From positions 7,900 through 31,017 of the forward strand of contig LSSL01000157.1 of the NCBI GenBank assembly GCA_001953115.1: a DNA stretch of 23,118 nt, read 5' to 3'. Source of the DNA: Smittium mucronatum. Taxonomy: Eukaryota; Kickxellomycota; Harpellomycetes; Harpellales; Legeriomycetaceae. Positions 1 to 10,146 of the stretch are shown piece by piece. The first letter of the stretch is position 1, and each line of letters begins with the position of its first letter. The notes under the pieces are model-generated. The model saw only the letters and a program-made list of their open reading frames with translations. It had not been told where the DNA came from and made no database searches. The position numbers were made by a program, and so were the translations under genes.

Positions 1-742
1 ATGAATTATGGACTGATTATTGGCTTATTAGTAATGAGCTGAGGCAATAAAGCTTGAAGTGATGTATCTATATTAAATCTAGATAATCTATTACAAAGTT
101 CTACTATAAATTATGTAAATAAATTAGCCTATCAAAAAAAAGTTGAGAAGAATTAGGGCATTATGTAGTTAAAAATCTTAGTGACTTTCTATCGATATGA
201 ATAAACACAAGGTAATTGGTAGTTATTCCATCTACAACCTACTGAAAAATAAATGTTTGAAGTATTTAATAGAATCGATAATTCTAAGTTTTTATTGTTC
301 AGTATAAATATCAAATTTCGGTTTAATTCAGAGGCGTGTTTGGAATATCATGCGAAAAATTGGGCTGTACATGCCAATAGTCCGGAGTTTTTACATATCG
401 TGGACTTTTAGTACTTGATTTTCCAGATAACAGATTGTTTGATAAATATTCAGTTGGATGGGTTGAAATATTAACCAGTTATAGCAAAGATAACTCTTAA
501 ATGATAATTTTTATTTCAATGTCGCACCTTTTTTTTGTGTAAAAATATTTGAGTATCATACCATCGAATACAATGTGGTCCCACATTTCTTTTATTTAGC
601 AAAATTACCTGTAATTGGCTAGTATTTTTCTAAAGAATATTTGGGAGCGAACCAAGAGTTAAATGGTGGGCTTCTTTCAATATCGATTCATTTTCAATAT
701 AGAAAATTAGGACGGCAGAAGTAAGTTGTATATTGTCATGCC
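1..742 (+). pseudogene. Possible decayed plus-strand gene with signal-peptide-like start
   Basis: No intact gene is present, but coding-like stretches lie one after another on the plus strand. From base 1 an ATG opens a hydrophobic, signal-peptide-like stretch interrupted by two TGA codons; that frame stays coding-like to about 150 and a similar reading resumes one frame over at 153. A 52-residue frame runs 253-411. Another open stretch at 381-500 contains the motif DFPDNRLFDKYSVGWVEI, and one at 623-720 (LGANQELNGGLLSIS) ends exactly at a strong GTAAGT donor. The pieces lie in different frames with stops between them. I infer either a decayed gene or a spliced gene whose other parts I cannot place. 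The family is not recognised. The opposite strand has a competing 64-codon frame at 630-824, which I consider no better supported. Confidence 0.3.
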
Positions 743-2600
743 AATGCTCTGAAACAAAGAATTTCCTTATTTGTTTTATTTTTGTCAAGACATCTGACTT
801 TCCAAAGTTACCTAATGGATTCATGTTGAGTAATGAATAAATAGGTAATTCCTTAAGTTTTTATAATTTATGAATGTTTTTGGATTCACTTGGAAAAAAA
901 TTGGCAATGATTGGTTTCTGTTATTTAATTGTTTTTTTTTGAATGACTATATTTGTTTCGGCATCGTTTAACAGCAAATTCGAAATATAAATGCTTCTTT
1001 CTTCTTTCTCAGGTTTCTCTAAATCGGGAATTATTACGCCAAAACTACTTTACAAGCAACACACTAAATTGCCTTCTGCAAAACAAATTAAAAGATAAGT
1101 CCAACAAACCATTTACTTTTTTCAAGAATTTTATTTAAAATGTTTTTAAAGTATCAATAAACTTGTAAGTTGGATTGTATTTTATGATATAGTTTTTAAG
1201 ATATAAATGCTTTTAAAGCGTACAAAATCAGTAAGAAAAACGGAAATCTTCTTACGTTAATTAAACTGCAAGAAATATGATTATTTCTTGATATAATAAT
1301 TTTGGAGGAGCAAGAAAACCGAACAATTAAACTAATAATACCGTATCGTTTAATGGTAATATTGGCAATGTAATGGTAGAGGATTTGAAGTTGAAAAATT
1401 GTACTACTTGTATATTAAAAACTACAAGTACAATTGTCCTTACCCAAAAACATTTATTAGAAATCATATTTATGCAGATATGAATTGTACCAAGAATATT
1501 TGTAAAAAAGCGAGATTGGTGATGTCTATTTTTTATTTGCCAAAAAAAAGATCAGTGGATTCTTGGAAATTTCTTGATTCACTTGGAAAGCACGATAATT
1601 TGAGCGTTTCCCATCATAATCAAGGGCTTTTATAAGAGCAGAGTTGTGGGCTATTTTCACAGTATAGCTGATTATTGGAAATCCACAAATGATATTGGCA
1701 TGTTAAGCTTTTGCTAGCTGCATATAATGCTATGCAAAACTCAACAAGATTTACTTATTAAGTCAATCTTTTTCACAAAATAGCCTGATTGGAATTATAA
1801 TAAAAGCAATTTAAAATATTTTTTTAGTAAAACTACTATTTATTGGCTAGTTACATACACAGAGTTCATATGTTACCTTTTTTAGAGTGATTGCATCACT
1901 TCTGAGCTCCTTCTGATATTTTTTTCGAATGATCAAGCAAAAAAGGGAAATAACACAGGGAATTAATAAATAGTTCAATTAGGGGCTGGTTTCCGTTTTG
2001 GGAGGATGTTTACTCGATTTAGATTTCTATGGAAGATTTTCACTAAGATTGCATAATGGAAAGAGCATTCACCTAGACCTGAATCCCAATGAGATTTAGT
2101 GACAAAAATAAATACATTCAAGACCAGAATAAATAGTTAGGATCGGTTGTTCCGATTTGCTCCTTTCTAAATGGTGGCAGTGGAATTTTATTAATCGAGA
2201 ATCTCTACATGGCCAGAAGTGGTGTCGCTTATACTTGTTGTAAAATACTGCTAATCTGACAACTTACAAACATGAAATTCCTTTTTGGCGCTTGACACAG
2301 GCTGGATATTATTGTGACAATTTGCCAATGGAGCACAGTAATGTAAGAAAAAAAAAGATATAAATTGGACTTCGGAGAGAAATGAGCTTTGGTGTTTTCT
2401 ATTGGTATAAAAAACAAGATGTACCATTGGTCAATATATACATTTAGCAGCCCAAAATCTATTTTTATTAGTGAATGCTGGTGGAAAAATATTTCAGATT
2501 CTATTCGTTTAATTATTATTGAGTAAACTGACATATTGTTTTTGAAATTAGTGAAGACGTAGAACTGATCCATAAATGGGAGAGTCATTAATTGTTTACT
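743..2600. other. Region without a recognisable gene
   Basis: Only short open frames are present: 953-1138 and 1399-1635 on the plus strand (both without an ATG start) and a 119-codon minus-strand frame at 2229-2588 that is hydrophobic and rich in Ile and Phe. None matches a family I know and none has convincing splice partners. Base composition is less AT-extreme than the right-hand desert, so relics of old genes are possible. A 14-bp word (GATTCACTTGGAAA) occurs near 883 and 1576. Confidence 0.4.
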
Positions 2601-2612
2601 CGATTATGTATC

Positions 2613-2645
2613 GCTAGCAGCAATTCTCTAACAGAATCAGCTAGC
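2613..2645. repeat. Imperfect inverted repeat (hairpin-like)
   Basis: Two GCTAGC palindromes at 2613-2618 and 2640-2645 flank ATTCT-CTAAC-AGAAT, giving a 5-bp inner stem, a 5-nt loop and an outer 6-bp stem with a small internal bulge. It lies about 120 bp upstream of the putative TATA box of the ATP-citrate lyase gene. A regulatory role is only a possibility. Confidence 0.35.
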
Positions 2646-2764
2646 ACTTAACGGATGTTCCGACATTAAAACCAAAACAAAAGCACCCCCATTTTTAGTA
2701 CATTATATCACCTTCTCACATTTGTTTCTAACTGAAGAATTAAAAGGTATTTTAGTCTGTTCTC

Positions 2765-2772
2765 TATAAATA
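2765..2772 (+). promoter_or_regulatory. TATA box of the ATP-citrate lyase gene
   Basis: TATAAATA lies 148 bp before the ATG of the ATP-citrate lyase gene, followed by a pyrimidine-rich leader. The reductase gene at 13221 has the same octamer at almost the same distance from its ATG, which supports both as core promoters. Confidence 0.5.
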
Positions 2773-2806
2773 CTACCCGCTTTCATTAACTCTGTCTGAA
2801 ATTTTC

Positions 2807-2894
2807 GTAATTAATAGTTGGTCTCTATCCTTTAAAGTTCTTTCTTTTGCGTTTCCCAGTCCTAATCCATTTAACCATATATTCTCTCTTATAG
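2807..2894 (+). other. Possible intron in the 5' leader of ATP-citrate lyase
   Basis: A GTAATT donor at 2807 and a strong pyrimidine-rich acceptor ending CTCTCTTATAG at 2894 enclose 88 bp, a normal intron size for this window. A branch-like TTTAAC lies near 2870. The intron would fall between the TATA box and the ATG, leaving the protein unchanged. This is inferred from splice-site appearance only. Confidence 0.35.
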
Positions 2895-2919
2895 ATTACT
2901 TCATCCTTTCAGAAATAAT

Positions 2920-5900
2920 ATGTCTACTAAAGCAATTCGTGAGTATGACGGAAAGCTATTGCTTTCTTACCATCTCTTTAACACCCCTACTACATTGGCT
3001 TCCCCTGAGCAGCTTGAAGCTCTCCAAGGAAGGATATCCTTGGCTCCAACCAGATTGGCCCAAATCCGTTTTGACAAGATTGAGAATACTAGCCCTGATA
3101 ACCTCAGCAGAGAAATTCAAAACCAATTCGAAATTGCTGAAGCTCAAAACCCTTGGTTATTGACAACCCAGCTAGTCGCTAAACCTGATCAACTTATTAA
3201 AAGACGTGGAAAGAGTGGTCTTTTGGTTATAAACAAGTCTTGGGAGGAAATCAAAGCTTGGATTACCGAGAGAGCTTTTAGCAAAGTTAAAATTGGCAAT
3301 ACCACTGGTATTCTCAGAGTGTTCCTGGTTGAACCTTTCTTACCTCATAGAGAAGATGAAGAGTTTTACATTTGCATCCATTCTCTTAGAGATGGAGATG
3401 AGATCCTTTTTACACATGAGGGTGGTGTTGAGGTCGGTGATGTTGACAGTAAGGCATCTAAGTACTTGGTTAAGATCGATCAAGGCTTCCCTGAACAGTC
3501 AGTTCTTGATTCAGATCTCTTTTCTAGCGTATCTTCTGCAAAGAAAAGAGATTCTATGTACTCTTTCTTGGAAAGACTCTACTCTTTGTTCGTAAATCTT
3601 AACTTTTCTTACCTCGAGATCAATCCACTAGTTTTGTTAGAGGCTCAAGATGGTACCGTCCAGGTTTCCCCTCTTGACATGGCTGCCAAACTTGATCAAA
3701 CAGCAGAATTTGAGTCTGGTTCTCTCTGGACCGCTCCCCTTTTGCAATTGAATAAACTACATCACCCAGCATCTCCTGTTGATTATAGTTTATCAATTGA
3801 ATTTCCAGCTCCCTTCGGTCGTGATTTGACAAAAGAAGAGGCTTACATTGCTGATCTTGATTCCAAGACAGGAGCTAGTTTGAAGCTTACTATCCTTAAT
3901 AAGGATGGAAGAATATGGACTATGGTTGCTGGTGGTGGTGCTTCTGTTGTATACGCAGATGCCATCGCTGCCTATGGTTTTGCTAACGAACTTGCAAACT
4001 ATGGTGAGTATTCTGGTGCTCCCTCTGAAACCCAATCTTATGATTACGCTAAAACTATCCTTGAACTTATGTGCCAAAAAAAGCATCCCGATGGTAAGAT
4101 CTTGATCATTGGTGGAGGTATTGCCAACTTCACTAATGTTGCTTCTACTTTCAAGGGTATCATTCGTGCTTTGACAGAATATAAAAATGATCTAATTCAC
4201 AACAACGTCCACATATTCGTTCGTCGTGCTGGTCCAAATTGGCAAGAAGGCCTTAGAATGATGAGGGAGTTGGGCCAAACTTTAGGAGTTGAGATCAGAG
4301 TTTTCGGTCCAGAGACTCATATAACTGCTGTGGTTCCTCTAGCTCTTGGTCAAACCTCTGCCCACATTAAGGATTTCCATGACAGGCTTAAGAGACAAAT
4401 ACCTGATACTTCTGTGTCAGAAACTCCTGCTGAAGCTTTCGATTCTTCCATAAACTCACCTAACCCTGCATCGTCTAAGGACTCCGTGTATGTTCAAACT
4501 AATGCGGGCAAAGATTTATTCGTCAAGCCTGAAACCGAAATAGAGAAATGGTACTCACCATTTACTGCTAATACCCGATCCATTGTTTTTGGAATGCAGC
4601 CACGTGCGGTCCAAGGAATGTTAGATTTCGATTACATTTGCAAGCGTAAAGTTCCATCCGTTGCATGCATTGTTTATCCTTTCAGTGGAAATCACGTTCA
4701 GAAATTTTATTGGGGAACTCAGGAAACTTTGCTACCCGTATTCTCTTCTCTCTCAGAAGCTAATGCCAGGTTCCCTGAAGTGTCCGTAGTTGTAAACTTT
4801 TCTTCTTGTAGATCAGTTTATGAATCAACAATGGAAATGATGGCATATCCTAATATTAGAACCATTGCAATAATCGCTGAAGGTGTCCCAGAGCGCAGAG
4901 CTAGACAAATAATAGCAGCTGCCAAAAAAACCAATGTTTTAATAATCGGCCCAGCAACTGTTGGTGGAATTAAACCTGGTTGTTTCAAAATTGGTAATAC
5001 TGGTGGAATGATGGATAACATCGTTGCCTCGAAGCTATATCATCCAGGCTCTGTTGCTTATGTTAGTAAAAGTGGGGGTATGTCTAATGAAATCAATAAC
5101 ATTGTTTCTCGTACTACCGATGGAGTTTACGAGGGCGTTGCAATTGGTGGAGATAGATACCCTGGATCTACCTTTTTGGATCATCTTCTGCGATACCAAG
5201 CAGATCCTAATGTTAAACTGATGGTATTGTTGGGTGAGGTTGGTGGAACTGAGGAATACCGAGTAGTCGAGGCTGTTAAGAGTGGTAGAATAACAAAGCC
5301 CATAGTTGCTTGGTGCATTGGTACCTGCGCAAAGATGTTCGATACAGAGGTTCAGTTTGGTCACGCAGGTGCTCTTGCAAACTCTGATCTTGAAACTGCT
5401 GATGCCAAAAATACTGCATTGCGATCAGCAGGAGTTTTAGTTCCTGGTACCTTCGAGGAGTTGCCAGCTTTGTTGAATTTAACATTTTCAAATATGGTTC
5501 AACAAGGGCTGATTGTACCAACTCCCGAAGTTGAAGCTCCTAAGATCCCAATAGATTACGCATGGGCTCAGGAATTGGGATTGATTCGTAAGCCTGCTTC
5601 ATTTGTATCTACTATTTGTGACGATCGTGGCCAGGAGTTGCTTTATGCTGGTATGAGAATCTCTGACGTATTCAAAGAGGATATTGGTATTGGTGGAGTT
5701 TTGTCTCTATTATGGTTCAAAAGAAGACTACCCGATTATGCATGCAAGTTCATTGAGATGATTTTGATGTTGACTGCTGACCACGGGCCTGCTGTCTCTG
5801 GAGCTCATAATACTATTGTGACTGCAAGAGCCGGAAAGGATTTAGTTTCATCTTTGTGCTCTGGTTTGTTAACCATTGGTGATAGATTCGGAGGTGCTCT

Positions 5901-6453
5901 TGATGGTGCAGCTGAACAATTTTCCGGGGCTTATGACAAGGGCTATACTCCTAGACAATTCGTAGACAACATGAGGAAAAAAAATAAGTTGATCTTGGGT
6001 ATTGGGCATAAGATTAAATCAAGAACTAATCCAGATTTGAGAGTCACTATTATTACTGAGTACGCTCGTCAGCACTTCCCACAAACTCCTACCTTGGATT
6101 ATGCTATAGCTGTTGAAAACATCACAACATCCAAGAAAGACAACTTGATTCTTAATGTTGACGGAGCTATCGGAACATTATTTGTTGACTTGCTTCGTTA
6201 TTCGGGCGCTTTCACAGCTGATGAGGCTCAGGAATATGCCAGAATTGGAACCTTGAATGGTCTATTTGTGCTGGGCCGTAGCATCGGTTTTATTGGTCAT
6301 TATTTGGATCAGAGAAGATTAAAGCAAGGTTTGTATCGTCACCCATGGGATGATATTTCCTATCTTAATCCTACCACATTCACAGGAATGAATGGATCCA
6401 CTAACGACAGAATTCAGGTTGGCGCATCAAAGATATCTAAGCTCTCTGGATAA
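2920..6453 (+). CDS. ACL1: ATP-citrate synthase (ATP-citrate lyase), single-chain
   Basis: The cytosolic enzyme cleaves citrate with CoA and ATP to acetyl-CoA and oxaloacetate, feeding fatty acid and sterol synthesis and acetylation. The 1177-residue intronless product covers the whole family: N-terminal ATP-grasp region (about 1-265, with LEINPLV at 232-238), citrate-binding region with GGGIANFTN near 398-406, a Ser-rich linker (about 490-545) where animal enzymes are phosphorylated, a succinyl-CoA-synthetase-like CoA domain with [11 protein letters not shown] near 677, and a C-terminal citrate-synthase domain. The phosphohistidine is His815 in FGHAGA. Catalytic-domain residues His955 (ADHGPAVSG), His1030 (GIGHKIKS) and Asp1081 (LNVDG) all sit 55 positions beyond human His760-numbered equivalents (His900, His975, Asp1026). 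The length is slightly above the animal 1101. Codons are richer in G and C than in neighbouring genes, suggesting high expression. The gene symbol follows common fungal use. Confidence 0.97.
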   Translation: MSTKAIREYDGKLLLSYHLFNTPTTLASPEQLEALQGRISLAPTRLAQIRFDKIENTSPDNLSREIQNQFEIAEAQNPWLLTTQLVAKPDQLIKRRGKSGLLVINKSWEEIKAWITERAFSKVKIGNTTGILRVFLVEPFLPHREDEEFYICIHSLRDGDEILFTHEGGVEVGDVDSKASKYLVKIDQGFPEQSVLDSDLFSSVSSAKKRDSMYSFLERLYSLFVNLNFSYLEINPLVLLEAQDGTVQVSPLDMAAKLDQTAEFESGSLWTAPLLQLNKLHHPASPVDYSLSIEFPAPFGRDLTKEEAYIADLDSKTGASLKLTILNKDGRIWTMVAGGGASVVYADAIAAYGFANELANYGEYSGAPSETQSYDYAKTILELMCQKKHPDGKILIIGGGIANFTNVASTFKGIIRALTEYKNDLIHNNVHIFVRRAGPNWQEGLRMMRELGQTLGVEIRVFGPETHITAVVPLALGQTSAHIKDFHDRLKRQIPDTSVSETPAEAFDSSINSPNPASSKDSVYVQTNAGKDLFVKPETEIEKWYSPFTANTRSIVFGMQPRAVQGMLDFDYICKRKVPSVACIVYPFSGNHVQKFYWGTQETLLPVFSSLSEANARFPEVSVVVNFSSCRSVYESTMEMMAYPNIRTIAIIAEGVPERRARQIIAAAKKTNVLIIGPATVGGIKPGCFKIGNTGGMMDNIVASKLYHPGSVAYVSKSGGMSNEINNIVSRTTDGVYEGVAIGGDRYPGSTFLDHLLRYQADPNVKLMVLLGEVGGTEEYRVVEAVKSGRITKPIVAWCIGTCAKMFDTEVQFGHAGALANSDLETADAKNTALRSAGVLVPGTFEELPALLNLTFSNMVQQGLIVPTPEVEAPKIPIDYAWAQELGLIRKPASFVSTICDDRGQELLYAGMRISDVFKEDIGIGGVLSLLWFKRRLPDYACKFIEMILMLTADHGPAVSGAHNTIVTARAGKDLVSSLCSGLLTIGDRFGGALDGAAEQFSGAYDKGYTPRQFVDNMRKKNKLILGIGHKIKSRTNPDLRVTIITEYARQHFPQTPTLDYAIAVENITTSKKDNLILNVDGAIGTLFVDLLRYSGAFTADEAQEYARIGTLNGLFVLGRSIGFIGHYLDQRRLKQGLYRHPWDDISYLNPTTFTGMNGSTNDRIQVGASKISKLSG

Positions 6454-7196
6454 ACCTATTGTTTAATTTTTTCGATTATACTAGTCTCCTCATAACTTTG
6501 TGCATTTATACATTTATATATTAAAATTCAATCAGTTTCAAGATATTTGTTTTCCCGTTCTTGTCAATTAATATTTAATATAATGTTTTCGATTCCAGTA
6601 TCATAGTATATATGATGCCATTCGTGGATTTCTATTATTTTTTTGATTTGATATAAATCGTATGAATTGCATTTATAACGATAGTTGGATTACAATTTTT
6701 TCTATATATATATTCTCGTTTCTAGGTCAAGGGCATTTACTTAAAGACTATTATTTATCCCAACTTAAACCCTGAAATCCGTTTCAACTATATTACTTGA
6801 CGATCGCATTTGTTAGAAGGAAGAGCACCTGTCATATCTATAGCAACTGAACCCCATAATTTATTTTCTCAAAACTACAGCAGGATTTAATTGGTTATGG
6901 GGGGGGGGGGGTTAGACCAGATTTTGTAAGATAATGCCCAATTATGTGTGGCCAAAAAAAAAACTAATATGTAATTGAAAGAATATTTTATTTTATTTTT
7001 GATTTGGGATTAGTAGTAGATCAAAATCCACACTTGAAAAAATTTCTTGAAGAAAAAATAAAATAAAAATATATATCTAGAGTCTATATCCCAGTGAATT
7101 CATTTATTTAGCTTTTTCTTTAGCTTATCTTTCAAATCTTGATTTTAATTTAATGAATTATTTAAAATTGCTTTCTCATTATTATTTCATTTAATT
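6454..7196. other. Intergenic region between ATP-citrate lyase and the PPR gene
   Basis: No gene is seen. The region holds the 3' end of the ATP-citrate lyase transcript and the promoter of the PPR gene. The final 150 bases are very AT-rich with TATATAT words near 7066-7076, but no box stands out. A run of 13 G at 6899-6911 and a run of 10 A at 6954-6963 are the only conspicuous features. Confidence 0.6.
6899..6911 (+). repeat. Run of 13 G
   Basis: An uninterrupted G13 tract stands in DNA that is otherwise strongly AT-rich, about 290 bp before the PPR start codon. It is followed 42 bp later by A10. Homopolymers like this are prone to length errors in sequencing, so the exact length is uncertain. 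Confidence 0.8.
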
Positions 7197-9923
7197 ATGG
7201 CCTCTAAAGGTGTGAAATCTCTTCTTTTAAATAGAATATTCGAAAAAAGAATATTACAGTCACCAAAACTTATTGAAAATGAAACTTTTTCGAATTTTTT
7301 TTTTCGAAATTCGAGAGTCAATTTTGAATATAGTTATCTCAGATTTAAACCAATTTCAATAACCCGCCACAATATTCACTCCAGCATTAAACTACGCGCT
7401 GAAATCCTCAAACCAAACACTAAAGACAATATCGTGATTAAAACGATTGAAGAAGACGAAAGGATTTTAGCAAGAATTAATAGCATATCAGATCCTAGAC
7501 TTAAAAAGTTTTTGAAAACTCTACATTTTAAAGGATTTAAGGATTCCAATAGCTGTTTTACTTCTTACACAAATTTAAACCCTAAAATTAAAAGATTGAT
7601 GTTAACGTTTGATTTTAATGTCATGATGTCTTTTATAAGAGAAGAGGGTAAATCAGGAAATAGAATACCCGTTTCAACTCATCTCAAATACATCGAAATT
7701 ATTTTTCAAGAAATGAGGATGTTTGGAATAATCCCAGATTTGTATTCATATAACGAGCTTATCAGCATCAACGCTTCTCTCTTAAACTTTACTAAAGTCC
7801 AATCAATTCTTAGTAATTTAAAAAGCTATGGCCCTTATCCTGATACAGCCATATACAATAATTTAATTAAGATTTATTCACATTCTAGAAGTACGATTGA
7901 TTACGCTCGCAAATATTGGAATGAACTCCTTGATTTATCAAAAAAATCACTTTTAAATCCGGATAAAAAAAGCTTTACCGCGATAATTTCTGCAGAGGCA
8001 AAATCAGAGAATTGGGATTCTGTTAAATCGTTACTTCAAAAAATGAAAGAACACAAAATTGATATTGATATTGTCATTAGAAACATTATTCTACAATGTA
8101 TAGCAAAGTATTTGGATTTTGATACTGCATTGAAAGAAGCCGATTTAATTGAAACAAGTGGAATCAAACTTGATGATGTGTCCTACTATATTCTTTTAGA
8201 TGCTGCAATAAACAATAAGGATATGGAAAACGCAAAAGCAATCATCTCTAAAAGTTTAAAGAACAATACCTCCATCAAGAGCTCTCAGTTTGGGATGTTA
8301 AATATAAACCCTTTTGATTTGCTCACCCTCTTAATAGATTCAAAATTAGAGATTGATCAGAATTTGTATGCTATTTTGATTCATAAAGCCTTAAAAAAAT
8401 CCGATTTCTTGACCGCTACCAAAATCTTTAAACAGATGAAAGCCAGTGATATCAAATCAAACTTAAAAATATATAGCTTATGGATAAACGGATTGAGTAA
8501 ATTTGGTCTAATCGATAAAATAAAATTGGTTTACGATGAGATGATTTCTGAAAACAATAAACCCGATGTAATGATTTTTAGCTCTATATTCGAAGCAATT
8601 ACCAGAAGCAGTATCAACCCAATAGGAAAGAAGCTACTAATCTCAAAGTGGTTACGTGAGATGAAGTATCAAAAAGTCGAAAAGAATGCATTTTTTTACA
8701 ACACGATGTTTTCTTGCTACTCAGCCGCAGGTTTCGATATGTTTGGATTCAAATATACTTTGGGTAGCATGGTTGATATGCAAAATAAAGGCTCCATCGA
8801 GCATGAAACAAGATCTTTCAATCTCCTCTTTAGATCATTCAACTCAGTTGTGGATTTAATAAAATCCGATGGGAATGCTGTTTCCAACATTGTTCAGATC
8901 ATATCAAAACTCGAAGGAATTCCAACTAAAACATCTATTGATGATTTTAAATATGGCTCTGGCACATTTGGCTATGATGAGGAAGATATGGAAGAGATAA
9001 TAAACCAGGAAAACCTCTATTTTATTGGGTCTAGTGTAATGAGATGGTACAATTTGATGAAAAATGAGCTTAAAATATCTCCTGATGGGTTTTCCTATAT
9101 GTTCCTTTTATCGTGCCTAGTAAAAATTAAACAGCCACAGATCGCAATGAAAGTCTACAGAGATATGGTTGTTTCATTAGAATCTGATCAATCTATTATA
9201 TATTACGTATTTCAAAAGAATGATGCTCTTCTTCCTTCATTTATTGAGATGCTTTTTTCCAAAGGTCATCCAAAGTTGGTGCTTGAGGTGTGGAGAGATT
9301 TGTTACATTTTGGTCTTAGTATAGATTCCTTAACCATCGCGATTATGTTGAGATCTTGTGATAGATTGGGCTACAAAGAAATGGCAAAGCACACTATGAT
9401 GACATTACTAAACATGCCTTCTAATATCTCTGAGAAGGGTATAGAGATTACTAGTTCCAAAAACAAAATTCCTGTTGATATGGTTGATGAAAAAGGTTTC
9501 CAGGAATCCCAATCTGAGATATATTTAAACACATGGTCCAAATTTGTTAGCAATCGGGTGATGAATTTATACATTGTATTGATGATAAAGTATAATCAGA
9601 TTGGGGATATAATGCCAACACTTGAGCATTGGAGATTACTAAATATTTCAAGGGATAATGGTGATATAGGATACCTTTTATCCGATGAATCATCTGGAAA
9701 TGAGATTGATGATTTAACATTTGATAATTCAAAAAGCGGACATAATATATCGTTTACCAATAAGAATTCATACTTTTTAACTGAAGAAATGATTTCGAAT
9801 ATTTTCAAAGCGTTATCCAGCAAGATAATAGTAGAAAGAAGTAAAGGGAAAAGTAAACAAGTGATGACGAAATTAGGAATTTTCATTGAAAAGTATTACC
9901 CTAACGCCATGCCGCTAGTTTAA
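7197..9923 (+). CDS. Pentatricopeptide repeat (PPR) protein, probably mitochondrial
   Basis: PPR proteins are helical-repeat RNA binders, in fungi mostly acting on mitochondrial transcripts or the mitoribosome. This 908-residue intronless product begins with about 70 residues rich in Lys, Arg, Ser and Phe and few acids, as in a mitochondrial targeting sequence. Two-helix units of about 35 residues can be followed at roughly 181-215, 216-255, 256-290, 291-324, 325-359, 388-422, 423-457, 458-496 and 497-533, with typical cores such as YNNLIKIYSHS (220-230) and IYSLWINGLSKFG (425-437). A further unit contains DGFSYMFLLSCLVKIKQPQIAM. No endonuclease, SMR or other extra domain is visible. Its target RNA cannot be read from the sequence. 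It converges on the methyltransferase gene with 223 bp between stops, and AATAAA at 10024-10029 could serve as a poly(A) signal. Confidence 0.88.
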   Translation: MASKGVKSLLLNRIFEKRILQSPKLIENETFSNFFFRNSRVNFEYSYLRFKPISITRHNIHSSIKLRAEILKPNTKDNIVIKTIEEDERILARINSISDPRLKKFLKTLHFKGFKDSNSCFTSYTNLNPKIKRLMLTFDFNVMMSFIREEGKSGNRIPVSTHLKYIEIIFQEMRMFGIIPDLYSYNELISINASLLNFTKVQSILSNLKSYGPYPDTAIYNNLIKIYSHSRSTIDYARKYWNELLDLSKKSLLNPDKKSFTAIISAEAKSENWDSVKSLLQKMKEHKIDIDIVIRNIILQCIAKYLDFDTALKEADLIETSGIKLDDVSYYILLDAAINNKDMENAKAIISKSLKNNTSIKSSQFGMLNINPFDLLTLLIDSKLEIDQNLYAILIHKALKKSDFLTATKIFKQMKASDIKSNLKIYSLWINGLSKFGLIDKIKLVYDEMISENNKPDVMIFSSIFEAITRSSINPIGKKLLISKWLREMKYQKVEKNAFFYNTMFSCYSAAGFDMFGFKYTLGSMVDMQNKGSIEHETRSFNLLFRSFNSVVDLIKSDGNAVSNIVQIISKLEGIPTKTSIDDFKYGSGTFGYDEEDMEEIINQENLYFIGSSVMRWYNLMKNELKISPDGFSYMFLLSCLVKIKQPQIAMKVYRDMVVSLESDQSIIYYVFQKNDALLPSFIEMLFSKGHPKLVLEVWRDLLHFGLSIDSLTIAIMLRSCDRLGYKEMAKHTMMTLLNMPSNISEKGIEITSSKNKIPVDMVDEKGFQESQSEIYLNTWSKFVSNRVMNLYIVLMIKYNQIGDIMPTLEHWRLLNISRDNGDIGYLLSDESSGNEIDDLTFDNSKSGHNISFTNKNSYFLTEEMISNIFKALSSKIIVERSKGKSKQVMTKLGIFIEKYYPNAMPLV

Positions 9924-10146
9924 GTTATATAGATTTATTAACTTGAATGTTTTATTAAAAAGTGGGGTCATGAAATAAGATTAATGCCTCTATTGTTAAT
10001 TTTAAACAAAAGAAACAATCTCTAATAAAATCATGAATATAAAAAGCATATATACATATAGATAGCTAGTGAGAATACTTGAAACCTACACTTTATGTGG
10101 CTTAATAGAATATATATAAAAAAATCATTATTAATTATAAATAAAT

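Noticed and set aside
1..250. Use of TGA as tryptophan (mitochondrial-type code or mitochondrial DNA insert) in the left-end frame
   Set aside because: MED21 and the RRM gene end in TGA, TAA also interrupts the left-end frame, and no mitochondrial protein or rRNA is recognisable.
2229..2588. A 119-codon minus-strand frame as a membrane protein gene
   Set aside because: It is open but unrecognised, without promoter or splice support; kept only as a note in the region description.
2939..5521. Several open frames on both strands inside the ATP-citrate lyase gene
   Set aside because: They are shadows of a well-conserved coding frame and have no independent support.
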